In this document: positions 7,148 through 14,174 of the stretch, piece after piece | Numbering within the stretch: the stretch's first letter is position 1 | How the letters are laid out: each line of letters begins with the position of its first letter | Assembly (NCBI GenBank): GCA_046541575.1 | Contig: JBKHDA010000031.1 | Coordinates: 1 to 24,957 of the forward strand | Reading direction: 5' to 3' | Source: Halanaerobium sp046541575 | Lineage (GTDB): Bacteria > Bacillota > Halanaerobiia > Halanaerobiales > Halanaerobiaceae | DNA length: 24,957 nucleotides | The notes under the pieces: generated by a model | Seen by the model: only the letters and a program-made list of their open reading frames with translations | Database searches by the model: none | Told to the model about the DNA's origin: nothing | Translations under genes and position numbers: made by a program

Positions 7148-8682
7148 TGAGCTGGATGAATATTGAATTGATTTTATTGATTGTACTGCCAGTTATAACG
7201 GCACTGATCATGTATTTTAGTGCCGGATTTAGTCAGCGGCTGCGAAATTCACTGGCAGTTACAGGGGCCGGAATAGAACTTTATTTAATTTTTTCTTTAT
7301 TTGTTTTTAATTTTGAAGCTGTAAAAAACTCTGATTTTTTTCTGCAGTATACAATCAGCTATAGTGAGACTCCCTTTGTGATTAACTTTGCAATGGATAA
7401 TTTGAGTCTGCTTTTTTCTTTGATAGTTACTGGAGCTGTATTTTTAATAGTAGTTTTTTCAACTCAGTATATCAGAAATAAGGAAAACCGCTATTTTGCA
7501 CTTTTTTTTCTAGTTTTAGCTTCAATACAGGGCAGTATTCTAACTGCTGATCTTTTTACTCTTTATTTATTTATTGAGGCTACTACAATCTTTACAACAC
7601 CTCTAATTTCATTTAATAAAACTGAGGAAACAACAAGAGCAGCCATGCAGTATCTGTTTTATGGAATTACCGGTGGAGTATTTTTCTTTATTTCAATTAT
7701 TTTAATATATTTCAATCTGGGAACTCTAAAGATGGCCGCTGTGGCGGAGTCATTTGCTGTAATCTCGACTCCAATGCAGCTGACGATTATAATCTTCTTT
7801 TTACTGGCATTAATTATTAAGCTGGGTATTTTCCCGATTCATTTCTGGCTGCCCCGAGCGCACAGTGCCTGTCCGGCACCGATTAGTGCTCTGCTTTCAG
7901 GTGTATTATTAAAAGTTTATCTTTACATATTTATGCGTTTATTCTGGACCATGATTGCTTTTGATTTTCTGGTGGAGCTGCATTTAAGTGCTTTTGTGCT
8001 TGATCTGGCCTTAGTTTCCAGCTTGATCGGTCATCTTTTTGCTCTGCAGGCTGATAATTTAAAGAAGATGCTTGCCTATTCCAGCATCGGTCATATTGGA
8101 ATGATACTGGCTGTGCTGATGCTGAATACAGAAGCTGCCTTTTACGGTGGTCTGCTGCATATTATTGCCCATTTAATGATGAAATCCGGGCTCTTTTTGA
8201 GCAGTGGTTATCTGCTGCGCACAACTCTGTCTCATCATATAGAGGACCTAAAGGGTATCGGTCATAAAAATAGACTGGTTTTTATTGCCTTTGTAATTAT
8301 TTGTCTGGGAACAATTGGAATGCCGCCGCTGATTGGATTTGTCAGTAAGTGGTTTGTGCTGCTTGCATTTTTAGAGGCCCGACACTTTTTTGGGGCTTTT
8401 GTGGTTGCTGCCGGCAGTATAATTGCTTTGATTTATTATCTGCGCTATATTTCTCAGGCTTATGAGACTGTTAAATCTGAGAGTCCTTCTTTAAAAGAAG
8501 AACTCTATTCTCTGACAGCCTTTTTTAAGTCGATAAATATTATGAAAAGTGTTATCTATATTTTTACCCTGCTGATTATCTTTTTTGGGCTGGGATATAA
8601 AATCTTTGAAATGCCTGTAAATACAGCAATTTTTGAACTTCTAAATCCACAGAAATATATTGAGCTTGTTCTGGGAGGTTGA
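7147..8682 (+). CDS. mrpD: MrpD-like proton/cation-translocating subunit, copy 1
   Basis: 511 aa, about 14 membrane helices, NuoL/M/N-type antiporter fold. The three charged residues used for ion transfer in this family are in place: E144 (YLFIEATT), K225 (IIKLGIFP) and K256 (LLKVYLY). The signature HFWLPRAHSACPAPISALLSG is recognisable, with Cys where Ala is usual before PAPIS. A His/Lys-rich stretch follows (YSSIGHIGM, HIIAHLMMKSG). It shares length, motif order and a near-identical end (YIELVLGG) with the next gene, so the two are tandem paralogues. The MrpA N-terminal role may be filled by either of these or by the third antiporter-like gene. Confidence 0.9.
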   Translation: MSWMNIELILLIVLPVITALIMYFSAGFSQRLRNSLAVTGAGIELYLIFSLFVFNFEAVKNSDFFLQYTISYSETPFVINFAMDNLSLLFSLIVTGAVFLIVVFSTQYIRNKENRYFALFFLVLASIQGSILTADLFTLYLFIEATTIFTTPLISFNKTEETTRAAMQYLFYGITGGVFFFISIILIYFNLGTLKMAAVAESFAVISTPMQLTIIIFFLLALIIKLGIFPIHFWLPRAHSACPAPISALLSGVLLKVYLYIFMRLFWTMIAFDFLVELHLSAFVLDLALVSSLIGHLFALQADNLKKMLAYSSIGHIGMILAVLMLNTEAAFYGGLLHIIAHLMMKSGLFLSSGYLLRTTLSHHIEDLKGIGHKNRLVFIAFVIICLGTIGMPPLIGFVSKWFVLLAFLEARHFFGAFVVAAGSIIALIYYLRYISQAYETVKSESPSLKEELYSLTAFFKSINIMKSVIYIFTLLIIFFGLGYKIFEMPVNTAIFELLNPQKYIELVLGG

Positions 8683-8685
8683 TTG

Positions 8686-10218
8686 ATGGATATTAAAATT
8701 TTATTTTTGATTTTAGTTCCTCTGGCTACGGCCTTTTTGATTCCGCTTATTGATTTAATTAATGCGAAATTAAGGCGTTTTTTTGTGCTGCTGGGAATTT
8801 TACTGGAATCATATTTTATTATTAGTATTGTATTTAATAATTTTCAGAACCTGAAAAATGGAGATTTTTTTCTGCAGTATTATCTTGGAGGCTGGCATCC
8901 ACCCCTTGGAATTTCTCTGGCGATGGACGGTTTAAGTCTTTTATTTGCTGTAATCACGGCTTTAAGTCTTCTTCTGATTGTTATTTATTCTATTGGTTAT
9001 ATCGGACATCATGAAGGTAAATATTATGTGCTTTACTTTTTGATAGCAGCTGCTTCAATGGGAGTAATTTTAACTGCTGATATGTTTAATATTTATGTTT
9101 TCATAGAGATGCTGACCATAACTTCCGGGGCCTTAATTGGTTTTAAGAGGAGTAAAGAGGCCAGTGCTGCAGCTATTAAATACTTAATTTATAATGTTTT
9201 AGCCGGACTGCTTTTTTTCCTGGGGGTATTATTGATTTATTTCAACCTGGGAACTTTAAACATGGCAGATATCTCACAAAATTTTACTTCTTTAGAGAGT
9301 GGAATTCAGCTTTTTATTTCGGCTATTTTTCTAACAGCAATTTTTATCAAGATGGGGATTTTCCCTTTTTTCTTCTGGCTCCCCAAAAGTTATGATACAG
9401 CACCTTCACCGGTTACAGCTGTTTTATCAGGAATTCTATCTAAAGTTTATTTATATATTTTTATCAGGATTTTCTGGACTGTAATTGGTTTTGAAACACT
9501 GCAGTTTTTAAATTTAAATATACTGCTGCTTGATCTGGCTCTGCTTTCTTCATTTTTTGGCCATGTTTTTGCCCTGCAGTCAAATAATATTAAGCGGCTT
9601 TTGGGGTATTCGAGTATCGGCCATATTGGAATGATTCTGGCAGTTATTATGCTCAACACAGATGCCGGTTTTTATGGGGGGCTGCTCCATATAATCAGCC
9701 ACATGTTTATGAAGGCCGGACTTTTTGTAGCCTGTGGTTATCTGCTGCAGTATACTCGCTCACATGCTTATAAAGATTTTAAAGGGGTGGGAATCCGAAA
9801 TCGCTCGGTTTTTATAGCTTTCATAGCACTTTTATTGAGTATGATTGGAATGCCGCCTTTATTAGGTTTTGCAAGTAAATGGTATGTTTTAATGGCTTTT
9901 TTGGAGGCCCGCAGTTATTTTGGTGCTTTTATAGTTATTTTTGGCAGTCTAACAGCTGTTATTTATTATCTGCGCTATATTGCTAAGGGTTTTGAAGAGA
10001 TAAAATTAACAGAGGATGATCTGAAAGAAGAAATTTACAGCAGGCCGCTTTTATCGGTTTTATACAGAGAAAAAATTGTAAGTTTTATTACCTTTGCTTA
10101 TACTGCAATTATAATTGGTTTTGGTCTGGGCTTTAGATTTTTTGATCTGCCGCTCAGAATGTCAATTGACAGTATAATGAATGTAGAAAGATATATAGAA
10201 TTTGTTTTGGGGGGTTAG
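8686..10218 (+). CDS. mrpD: MrpD-like proton/cation-translocating subunit, copy 2 (tandem paralogue)
   Basis: 510 aa from the ATG at 8686. A TTG at 8683 is in frame but stands only three bases from GGGAGG, while the ATG has proper spacing. It has ~14 helices and keeps E141 (VFIEMLT), K222 (IFIKMGIFP) and K253 (ILSKVYLY). It parallels copy 1 along its whole length, for example GDFFLQY against SDFFLQY and RYIEFVLGG against KYIELVLGG at the ends. The expected PRAH motif is PKSYDTAPSP here, so the first His/Ala is lost and this copy may differ in coupling. It is followed after three bases by the third antiporter-like gene. Confidence 0.9.
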   Translation: MDIKILFLILVPLATAFLIPLIDLINAKLRRFFVLLGILLESYFIISIVFNNFQNLKNGDFFLQYYLGGWHPPLGISLAMDGLSLLFAVITALSLLLIVIYSIGYIGHHEGKYYVLYFLIAAASMGVILTADMFNIYVFIEMLTITSGALIGFKRSKEASAAAIKYLIYNVLAGLLFFLGVLLIYFNLGTLNMADISQNFTSLESGIQLFISAIFLTAIFIKMGIFPFFFWLPKSYDTAPSPVTAVLSGILSKVYLYIFIRIFWTVIGFETLQFLNLNILLLDLALLSSFFGHVFALQSNNIKRLLGYSSIGHIGMILAVIMLNTDAGFYGGLLHIISHMFMKAGLFVACGYLLQYTRSHAYKDFKGVGIRNRSVFIAFIALLLSMIGMPPLLGFASKWYVLMAFLEARSYFGAFIVIFGSLTAVIYYLRYIAKGFEEIKLTEDDLKEEIYSRPLLSVLYREKIVSFITFAYTAIIIGFGLGFRFFDLPLRMSIDSIMNVERYIEFVLGG

Positions 10219-10221
10219 AGT

Positions 10222-11763
10222 ATGGCTGTTATCTGGCAGCAGTTTTTGACGAGTTTTCAATTTGATAGTTTTTTTCCACTGCTGGCTGAGGTAGGGGTTA
10301 TTTTAACTCTGATGACAGCTCTGGCAGCCTGGAATTATATAAAAGAGAATAAGCTGTGGTATTATGTTTTGACTCTTGTTTATTTATTGAGCACCATAGT
10401 TGTAATTTTAACTAATGACTGGTTTTTCTTTCTTTTTGCCTGGGAGATGGTAACTCTGGCCACAACTTTTATGCTGGCCTGGAGTGACTGGAAGCTGGTT
10501 CGGCAGTATTTTGTAATTCAGTTCAGCGGCAGCAGTATTCTGCTGTTTGGAGCTCTGGCCGCCAATGCCTTTGGTTATTCCCAGATTGGGGTAATAGAAT
10601 CTGTGCCCCTGCAGTTTATACTGATTATGGGAATCGGGATGAAAAGTGGTCTCTTTTTATTCCACTTCTGGCTGCCTCCGATTCATTCGGAAGCACCGGC
10701 ACCGGTCAGCGCAATTTTATCAGGCTGGGTAGTTAAGCTTGGTTACATATTTTTACTGAAAATTATTCCGATGGAGACCGGAAACACCTTTCTCTTTCTG
10801 CTGGGGCTGGCTATGATTGTTTATGCCGGCTGGCAGGCACTGCGCTCGGCTGATTTAAAGATTATGCTTGCTTATTCCACAGTCAGTCAGCTTGGTTTTA
10901 TTGCTCTGGCTATTGGTACCGGAGGACAGTATGCTTTTTATGGAGCAGTACTGCATATTATAGCTCATGGTTTTGCAAAAACAACACTTTTTATCAGCAG
11001 TGGTATCTGGCAGAAAGAATACGGCAGCCGGATTATTTATGATTTTAAGGATGCGATCAGCCGCAGGCCAATAACTTCAGCGGCAACAATTATCAGTTTT
11101 GCTTCACTGGGCGCCGTAGTTTATACAGCCGGTTATAACAGTAAGTACTTGATTAAAACTGCTCAGGCACCAGGTCTTTTGACAACTGCAGTTTTCTTTC
11201 TGCTGGGCCTTTTAAGTATTCTTTATGCAGGTCGAGTTGTTTACTGGCTTTTTATCAAAGATCAGGATTACAGCAGCTTTTTTTCCGATCTAAAACAGGG
11301 TTTTAATCACTATCCGATTTATTCTCATGATATTCTGGCCCTCCTGACAGGGATTTTTGGAATAATTATAGTTGGTTTCTGGCCTGAAATGCCGGGCGAT
11401 ATTTTAGTTTCACTGGCTGAAAAGGATTTCCATCTTTTAAGCGGACTTCGAGATACACTGATTTACTTTGGGATTTCAGCTTATTTATTTCATAATAACG
11501 GTGGTTTTGAAGTTGAGGCTCGTGGAAATCTTTCTCTGGAAAACTATCTGCAGCTTTTCTTAAACTTTTTCTACGGCTTAAGCCGCAAAAGTGTTAGATT
11601 TGACACCGAAAAAATATTTGAAACTTTTTTCTATAATGCAATTTTTAATGCTTCCAAAAAACTGCATGACTTTGTTTATCAGGACTTTACAATCCAGCTG
11701 CTCTGGATTCCTGTTTTTTTAACTGTACTTTTACTCTGGCAGCAGATTTATAGTTATTTTTAA
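10222..11763 (+). CDS. Short NuoL/MrpD-like antiporter subunit
   Basis: 513 aa. The middle is a classic proton-conducting transporter domain: E75 (FAWEMVTL), K141 (GIGMKSGLF), LPPIHSEAPAPVSAILSG and K172 (VVKLGYIF). The Glu comes ~65 residues earlier than in the two preceding genes, so about two N-terminal helices are absent. In compensation there is a longer C-terminal part with a soluble loop (~395-490) and a last helix at ~492-510. It resembles the extra antiporter-like subunits of Mbh/Mbx and hydrogenase-4 complexes. It is the last gene before a strong terminator, and no hydrogenase or quinone-module genes follow, so the complex should act as a secondary antiporter. Confidence 0.87.
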   Translation: MAVIWQQFLTSFQFDSFFPLLAEVGVILTLMTALAAWNYIKENKLWYYVLTLVYLLSTIVVILTNDWFFFLFAWEMVTLATTFMLAWSDWKLVRQYFVIQFSGSSILLFGALAANAFGYSQIGVIESVPLQFILIMGIGMKSGLFLFHFWLPPIHSEAPAPVSAILSGWVVKLGYIFLLKIIPMETGNTFLFLLGLAMIVYAGWQALRSADLKIMLAYSTVSQLGFIALAIGTGGQYAFYGAVLHIIAHGFAKTTLFISSGIWQKEYGSRIIYDFKDAISRRPITSAATIISFASLGAVVYTAGYNSKYLIKTAQAPGLLTTAVFFLLGLLSILYAGRVVYWLFIKDQDYSSFFSDLKQGFNHYPIYSHDILALLTGIFGIIIVGFWPEMPGDILVSLAEKDFHLLSGLRDTLIYFGISAYLFHNNGGFEVEARGNLSLENYLQLFLNFFYGLSRKSVRFDTEKIFETFFYNAIFNASKKLHDFVYQDFTIQLLWIPVFLTVLLLWQQIYSYF

Positions 11764-11778
11764 AAATAATACTGATTA

Positions 11779-11825
11779 CCCTAAATTGCAAATTGTAATT
11801 AATTTGTCGAATTTAGGGTTTTTTT
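11779..11825 (+). terminator. Intrinsic terminator of the ADH-mrp operon
   Basis: CCCTAAATT (11779-11787) pairs with AATTTAGGG (11810-11818). Inside it CAAATT (11789-11794) pairs with AATTTG (11801-11806), giving a long stem, and seven T follow (11819-11825). It starts 16 bp after the last antiporter gene. Confidence 0.9.
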
Positions 11826-11900
11826 GTTGAAAAAGAAGGAAAGTGATAATTTATAGAAAACTTTATTAGTATAGATTCTTTTTAGTTGGGGGGTGAAAAA

Positions 11901-12183
11901 TTGGATAATCAACAGGAAGAAGCTCAGGGAAAGTGGAATAAATAAGCCTGCAAACAGGAGATTTGCTGTTTATTATCCCTGATGTTATAATTGAGAAATC
12001 AGCTTCAGATAATAACCAGGCTCCACAGTATGGCTTAAAACGCCTATCCCGGCTGCTGAAAAGAAATCACAAATTATCTGCAGCAGAGATTATTAAAAAA
12101 TAAATCAGGGCTTTGAAGCTTATTCTGATTCTAAAATAGGACAGGATGATATAACTTTTCTAGTTTTTAAGCAAAATAATTAA
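11901..12183 (+). pseudogene. Remnant of a SpoIIE-type PP2C phosphatase gene
   Basis: A TTG at 11901 with a strong GGGGGGTG site opens only 14 codons (stop at 11943-11945). From 11945 another frame reads as the C-terminal part of a PP2C/SpoIIE domain: LQTGDLLFIIPD, IIEKSAS, then GLKRLSRLL, to a TAA at 12101. If one A is added to the run of six A at 12095-12100, the reading continues as INQGFEAYSDSKIGQDDITFL and ends at 12181-12183. QDDITFL is the family's final metal motif; intact neighbours have RDDITYL and EDDITYL. The N-terminal two-thirds, including GGD and DVTGHG, are absent, and TDG has become PDV. This is a decayed paralogue of the two phosphatases downstream. The A-run shift might be a base-call error, but the missing N-terminus cannot be. 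Confidence 0.8.
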
Positions 12184-12202
12184 ATCATGAGGTGAAATGA
12201 TA

Positions 12203-12406
12203 ATGGATATTGTATTAGCAGGAATTTTAGAGGCTATAGATGAAGAAATTGCAGCTCAAAAAAAATATGAGTATTTAAAAGAACAGACAGATGATGAGAT
12301 GGCTGAGGCTTTATTTGAACAGCTGATTAAAGATGAGAAGGAGCATGAAAAACTTCTGCGCTCTCGCTATGAGGCTTTAAATGAACATCTAGAAGATAAA
12401 GAATAG
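12203..12406 (+). CDS. Small two-helix ferritin-like (rubrerythrin-type) protein
   Basis: 67 aa from the ATG at 12203. GAGGTG at 12189-12194 is eight bases from it but only two from the alternative ATG at 12197. Two amphipathic helices carry the diiron-type pattern: a Glu-rich first helix with E15 and a Gln/Tyr after it (EIAAQKKYEYL), and a second helix with E45xxH48 (KDEKEHEKLL). A full rubrerythrin/ferritin bundle needs four helices, so this half-size protein would have to dimerise to make one diiron site, as encapsulated ferritin-like proteins do. No encapsulin gene is in the window. It may handle iron or peroxide. The C-terminal half is acidic and charged. Function is inferred from the motif only. 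Confidence 0.65.
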   Translation: MDIVLAGILEAIDEEIAAQKKYEYLKEQTDDEMAEALFEQLIKDEKEHEKLLRSRYEALNEHLEDKE

Positions 12407-12417
12407 CTGTTTTAGAT

Positions 12418-12470
12418 GATTAAAAACTTAAAATTTAATATAAAATTTTAAAAATAAAGCAGTTTTAATC
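12418..12470. repeat. Nested AT-rich inverted repeats
   Basis: GATTAAAAACT (12418-12428) pairs, with one bulged A, with AGTTTTAATC (12461-12470). Inside, TAAAATTT (12429-12436) pairs with AAATTTTA (12443-12450). It could act as a weak terminator for the ferritin-like gene, but no T-run follows. Confidence 0.45.
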
Positions 12471-12479
12471 TGGATTAAC

Positions 12480-12508
12480 TTGAATTAAATTAAAGAATTA
12501 GCTATAAT
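12480..12508 (+). promoter_or_regulatory. Sigma-A-type promoter for the signalling block
   Basis: TTGAAT (12480-12485), 17-bp spacer, TATAAT (12503-12508): a near-consensus housekeeping promoter 55 bp before the start of the HD-GYP gene. It should drive the four genes to 19203, which have short gaps and no terminator between them. Confidence 0.75.
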
Positions 12509-12563
12509 TAGAATATAGTAATAATTATTACTATTACTGAGTGGTGTTTTGGAGGATGATATT

Positions 12564-13796
12564 TTGATAAAAACAAAAATTGAAATAAATAAACTGGGTA
12601 ATCTGCCTGATTCTGAGATGAGGTTGAGTGAACTTTTTATTACCCTTTCTAGCGCTCTGGATATGGGGAATGTTGAAATTTTAGATCATTCCCGCAGGGT
12701 AGCCTATATAGCTCTGGAAATTTCGGAGCTTATGGATTTAGATAAAGAATATAAAAATCAGATTGTACTTGCAGCTTTAATCCATGATATTGGAATAGCT
12801 GATCAGAAAAATAAGAAAAAAGCTCAATGTGTTTTTGAGGTAGATTTGTGTCTTGCTGAAGCACACTGTAAGCTTGGAGCAGAGCTCACTAAGAACCTGA
12901 CTTTTCTGCCTGATTTAACTGATATTATTTATTACCATCATCACAAATGGGATGGGGGAAATTTTGATCAGCTTAGTGGTCGCGAAATTCCTCTTGCCAG
13001 CAGAATTATTCATCTGGCAGATAGAATTGAAGCACTTATAGATTCCAATCTTTTTATTTTAAATCAGATTGATGATATTTTGAGCAGTATTCGTTCTAAA
13101 TCTGGAACTTGGTTTGATCCAGAATTGGTAGATGTTTTTTTTAGAGTTGCTCAAAAAGAATCATTCTGGCTTAATCTAAAAGTAAAAGAATATAATCATA
13201 TTTTAGAACAATGGGGTAAAAAGACTAAAGCAAATATTAATTTAAGTGATTTAGAATCACTGGCCAGCATCGTTGCACATCTGATTGACAGAGTCAGTCC
13301 TTTTACTTCCCGCCACAGTACCGGGGTGGCTACTATTGCCTCAATGATAACACATGAGCTGGATTACAGCCTGCAGGAGCAGCGGGCGATTAGAATAGCA
13401 GGTCTTTTTCATGACCTGGGGAAATTAATCGTTCCCAAAGAAATTTTAGAAAAAGATGCTGAGCTTACCAGTGATGAATATAAAGTGATAAAACAGCATC
13501 CTTATTATACTTACAGACTTTTAAATAAAATTCAGGGTCTGGGCAGTATTCCCGAGTGGGCTGCTTTTCATCATGAAAGATTGGATGGTACAGGTTATCC
13601 TTTTAGAATTGAGGGAGAAAGCCTTAACATAGGGAGCCGAATTATGGCTGTAAGTGATGTTTTTCAGGCTTTAACAGAGGATCGGCCTTACAGGCCAGCT
13701 TTTTCTATTTCTAAGGCTTTAAATATAATAGATCAGATGCAGCAGGATTCAAAATTGGATGCAGAGGTAATAGATGTTTTAAAAAATACAATTTAA
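12564..13796 (+). CDS. Tandem HD / HD-GYP domain phosphohydrolase
   Basis: 410 aa from TTG at 12564, eight bases after GGAGG (12551-12555). A TTG at 12549 lies upstream of that site and is unlikely. There are two HD domains. The first (~35-185) keeps H42, the H74-D75 pair and HLADRIE, but has HHHKWDGG with no GYP. The second (~230-410) is a full HD-GYP domain: H283-D284 in LFHDLGK, H336-H337-E, and DGTGYP ending at 346. HD-GYP enzymes hydrolyse cyclic di-GMP (or cGAMP in some); the first domain may be regulatory or hydrolyse something else. There are no membrane helices, so it is cytoplasmic. It is the first gene of the signalling operon, which suggests that second-messenger level and the partner-switching genes are controlled together. 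Confidence 0.85.
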   Translation: MIKTKIEINKLGNLPDSEMRLSELFITLSSALDMGNVEILDHSRRVAYIALEISELMDLDKEYKNQIVLAALIHDIGIADQKNKKKAQCVFEVDLCLAEAHCKLGAELTKNLTFLPDLTDIIYYHHHKWDGGNFDQLSGREIPLASRIIHLADRIEALIDSNLFILNQIDDILSSIRSKSGTWFDPELVDVFFRVAQKESFWLNLKVKEYNHILEQWGKKTKANINLSDLESLASIVAHLIDRVSPFTSRHSTGVATIASMITHELDYSLQEQRAIRIAGLFHDLGKLIVPKEILEKDAELTSDEYKVIKQHPYYTYRLLNKIQGLGSIPEWAAFHHERLDGTGYPFRIEGESLNIGSRIMAVSDVFQALTEDRPYRPAFSISKALNIIDQMQQDSKLDAEVIDVLKNTI

Positions 13797-13840
13797 GCTT
13801 TAATAAGCAAACTAAAAATTAAAAATGGGGAGGAACCAGA

Positions 13841-14152
13841 ATGGAAAGTAAAACAAAGGTTATTGATACAAATGAGGTAATTATTAGTCCAATAGGAACT
13901 ATTGATTTTTCAAATTCTCAGGAACTAAAAGAGGAACTTCTGGAATTATTTGAGCAGAATTATGAAAAAGTAATAATGGACTTTAGTCAGGTTGAAAGCA
14001 TTGACAGTTCAGGTCTTGGTAAACTACTGCTTTTTCATAAAAAATTAAAAGAAAAAGAAGGTAAACTGATAATTCGAAATGTAGAAAGTGATTATATTAA
14101 AAATATGTTTGAGATGATTCATTTAAGTAAGGTAATTGAAATAGAAGAATAA
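13841..14152 (+). CDS. STAS-domain anti-sigma factor antagonist (SpoIIAA/RsbV type), copy 1
   Basis: 103 aa, a single STAS domain. The motif VMDFSQVESIDSSGLGKLL-like region (I quote IDSSGLG, residues 54-60) contains S56-S57; S57 aligns with the phosphorylated Ser of SpoIIAA. In partner switching the unphosphorylated form binds a HATPase anti-sigma kinase and frees its target; PP2C phosphatases remove the phosphate. Both enzyme types are encoded downstream. The start is ATG after GGGGAGG. It lies between the HD-GYP and CheB-CheR genes with gaps of 44 and 22 bp. It differs clearly from the second STAS protein, so the two may serve separate branches. Confidence 0.92.
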   Translation: MESKTKVIDTNEVIISPIGTIDFSNSQELKEELLELFEQNYEKVIMDFSQVESIDSSGLGKLLLFHKKLKEKEGKLIIRNVESDYIKNMFEMIHLSKVIEIEE

Positions 14153-14174
14153 ACCGACTAAAAGAGGTGAGATT

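Noticed and set aside
9447..9659. Open frame on the - strand inside mrpD copy 2 (also others of 60-110 aa opposite real genes)
   Set aside because: No ribosome site or recognisable motif; each is fully covered by a well-supported gene on the + strand.
11901..11945. 14-codon frame as a real small peptide gene
   Set aside because: Despite a very good ribosome site, it ends at once and abuts the phosphatase remnant; a relict start is simpler.
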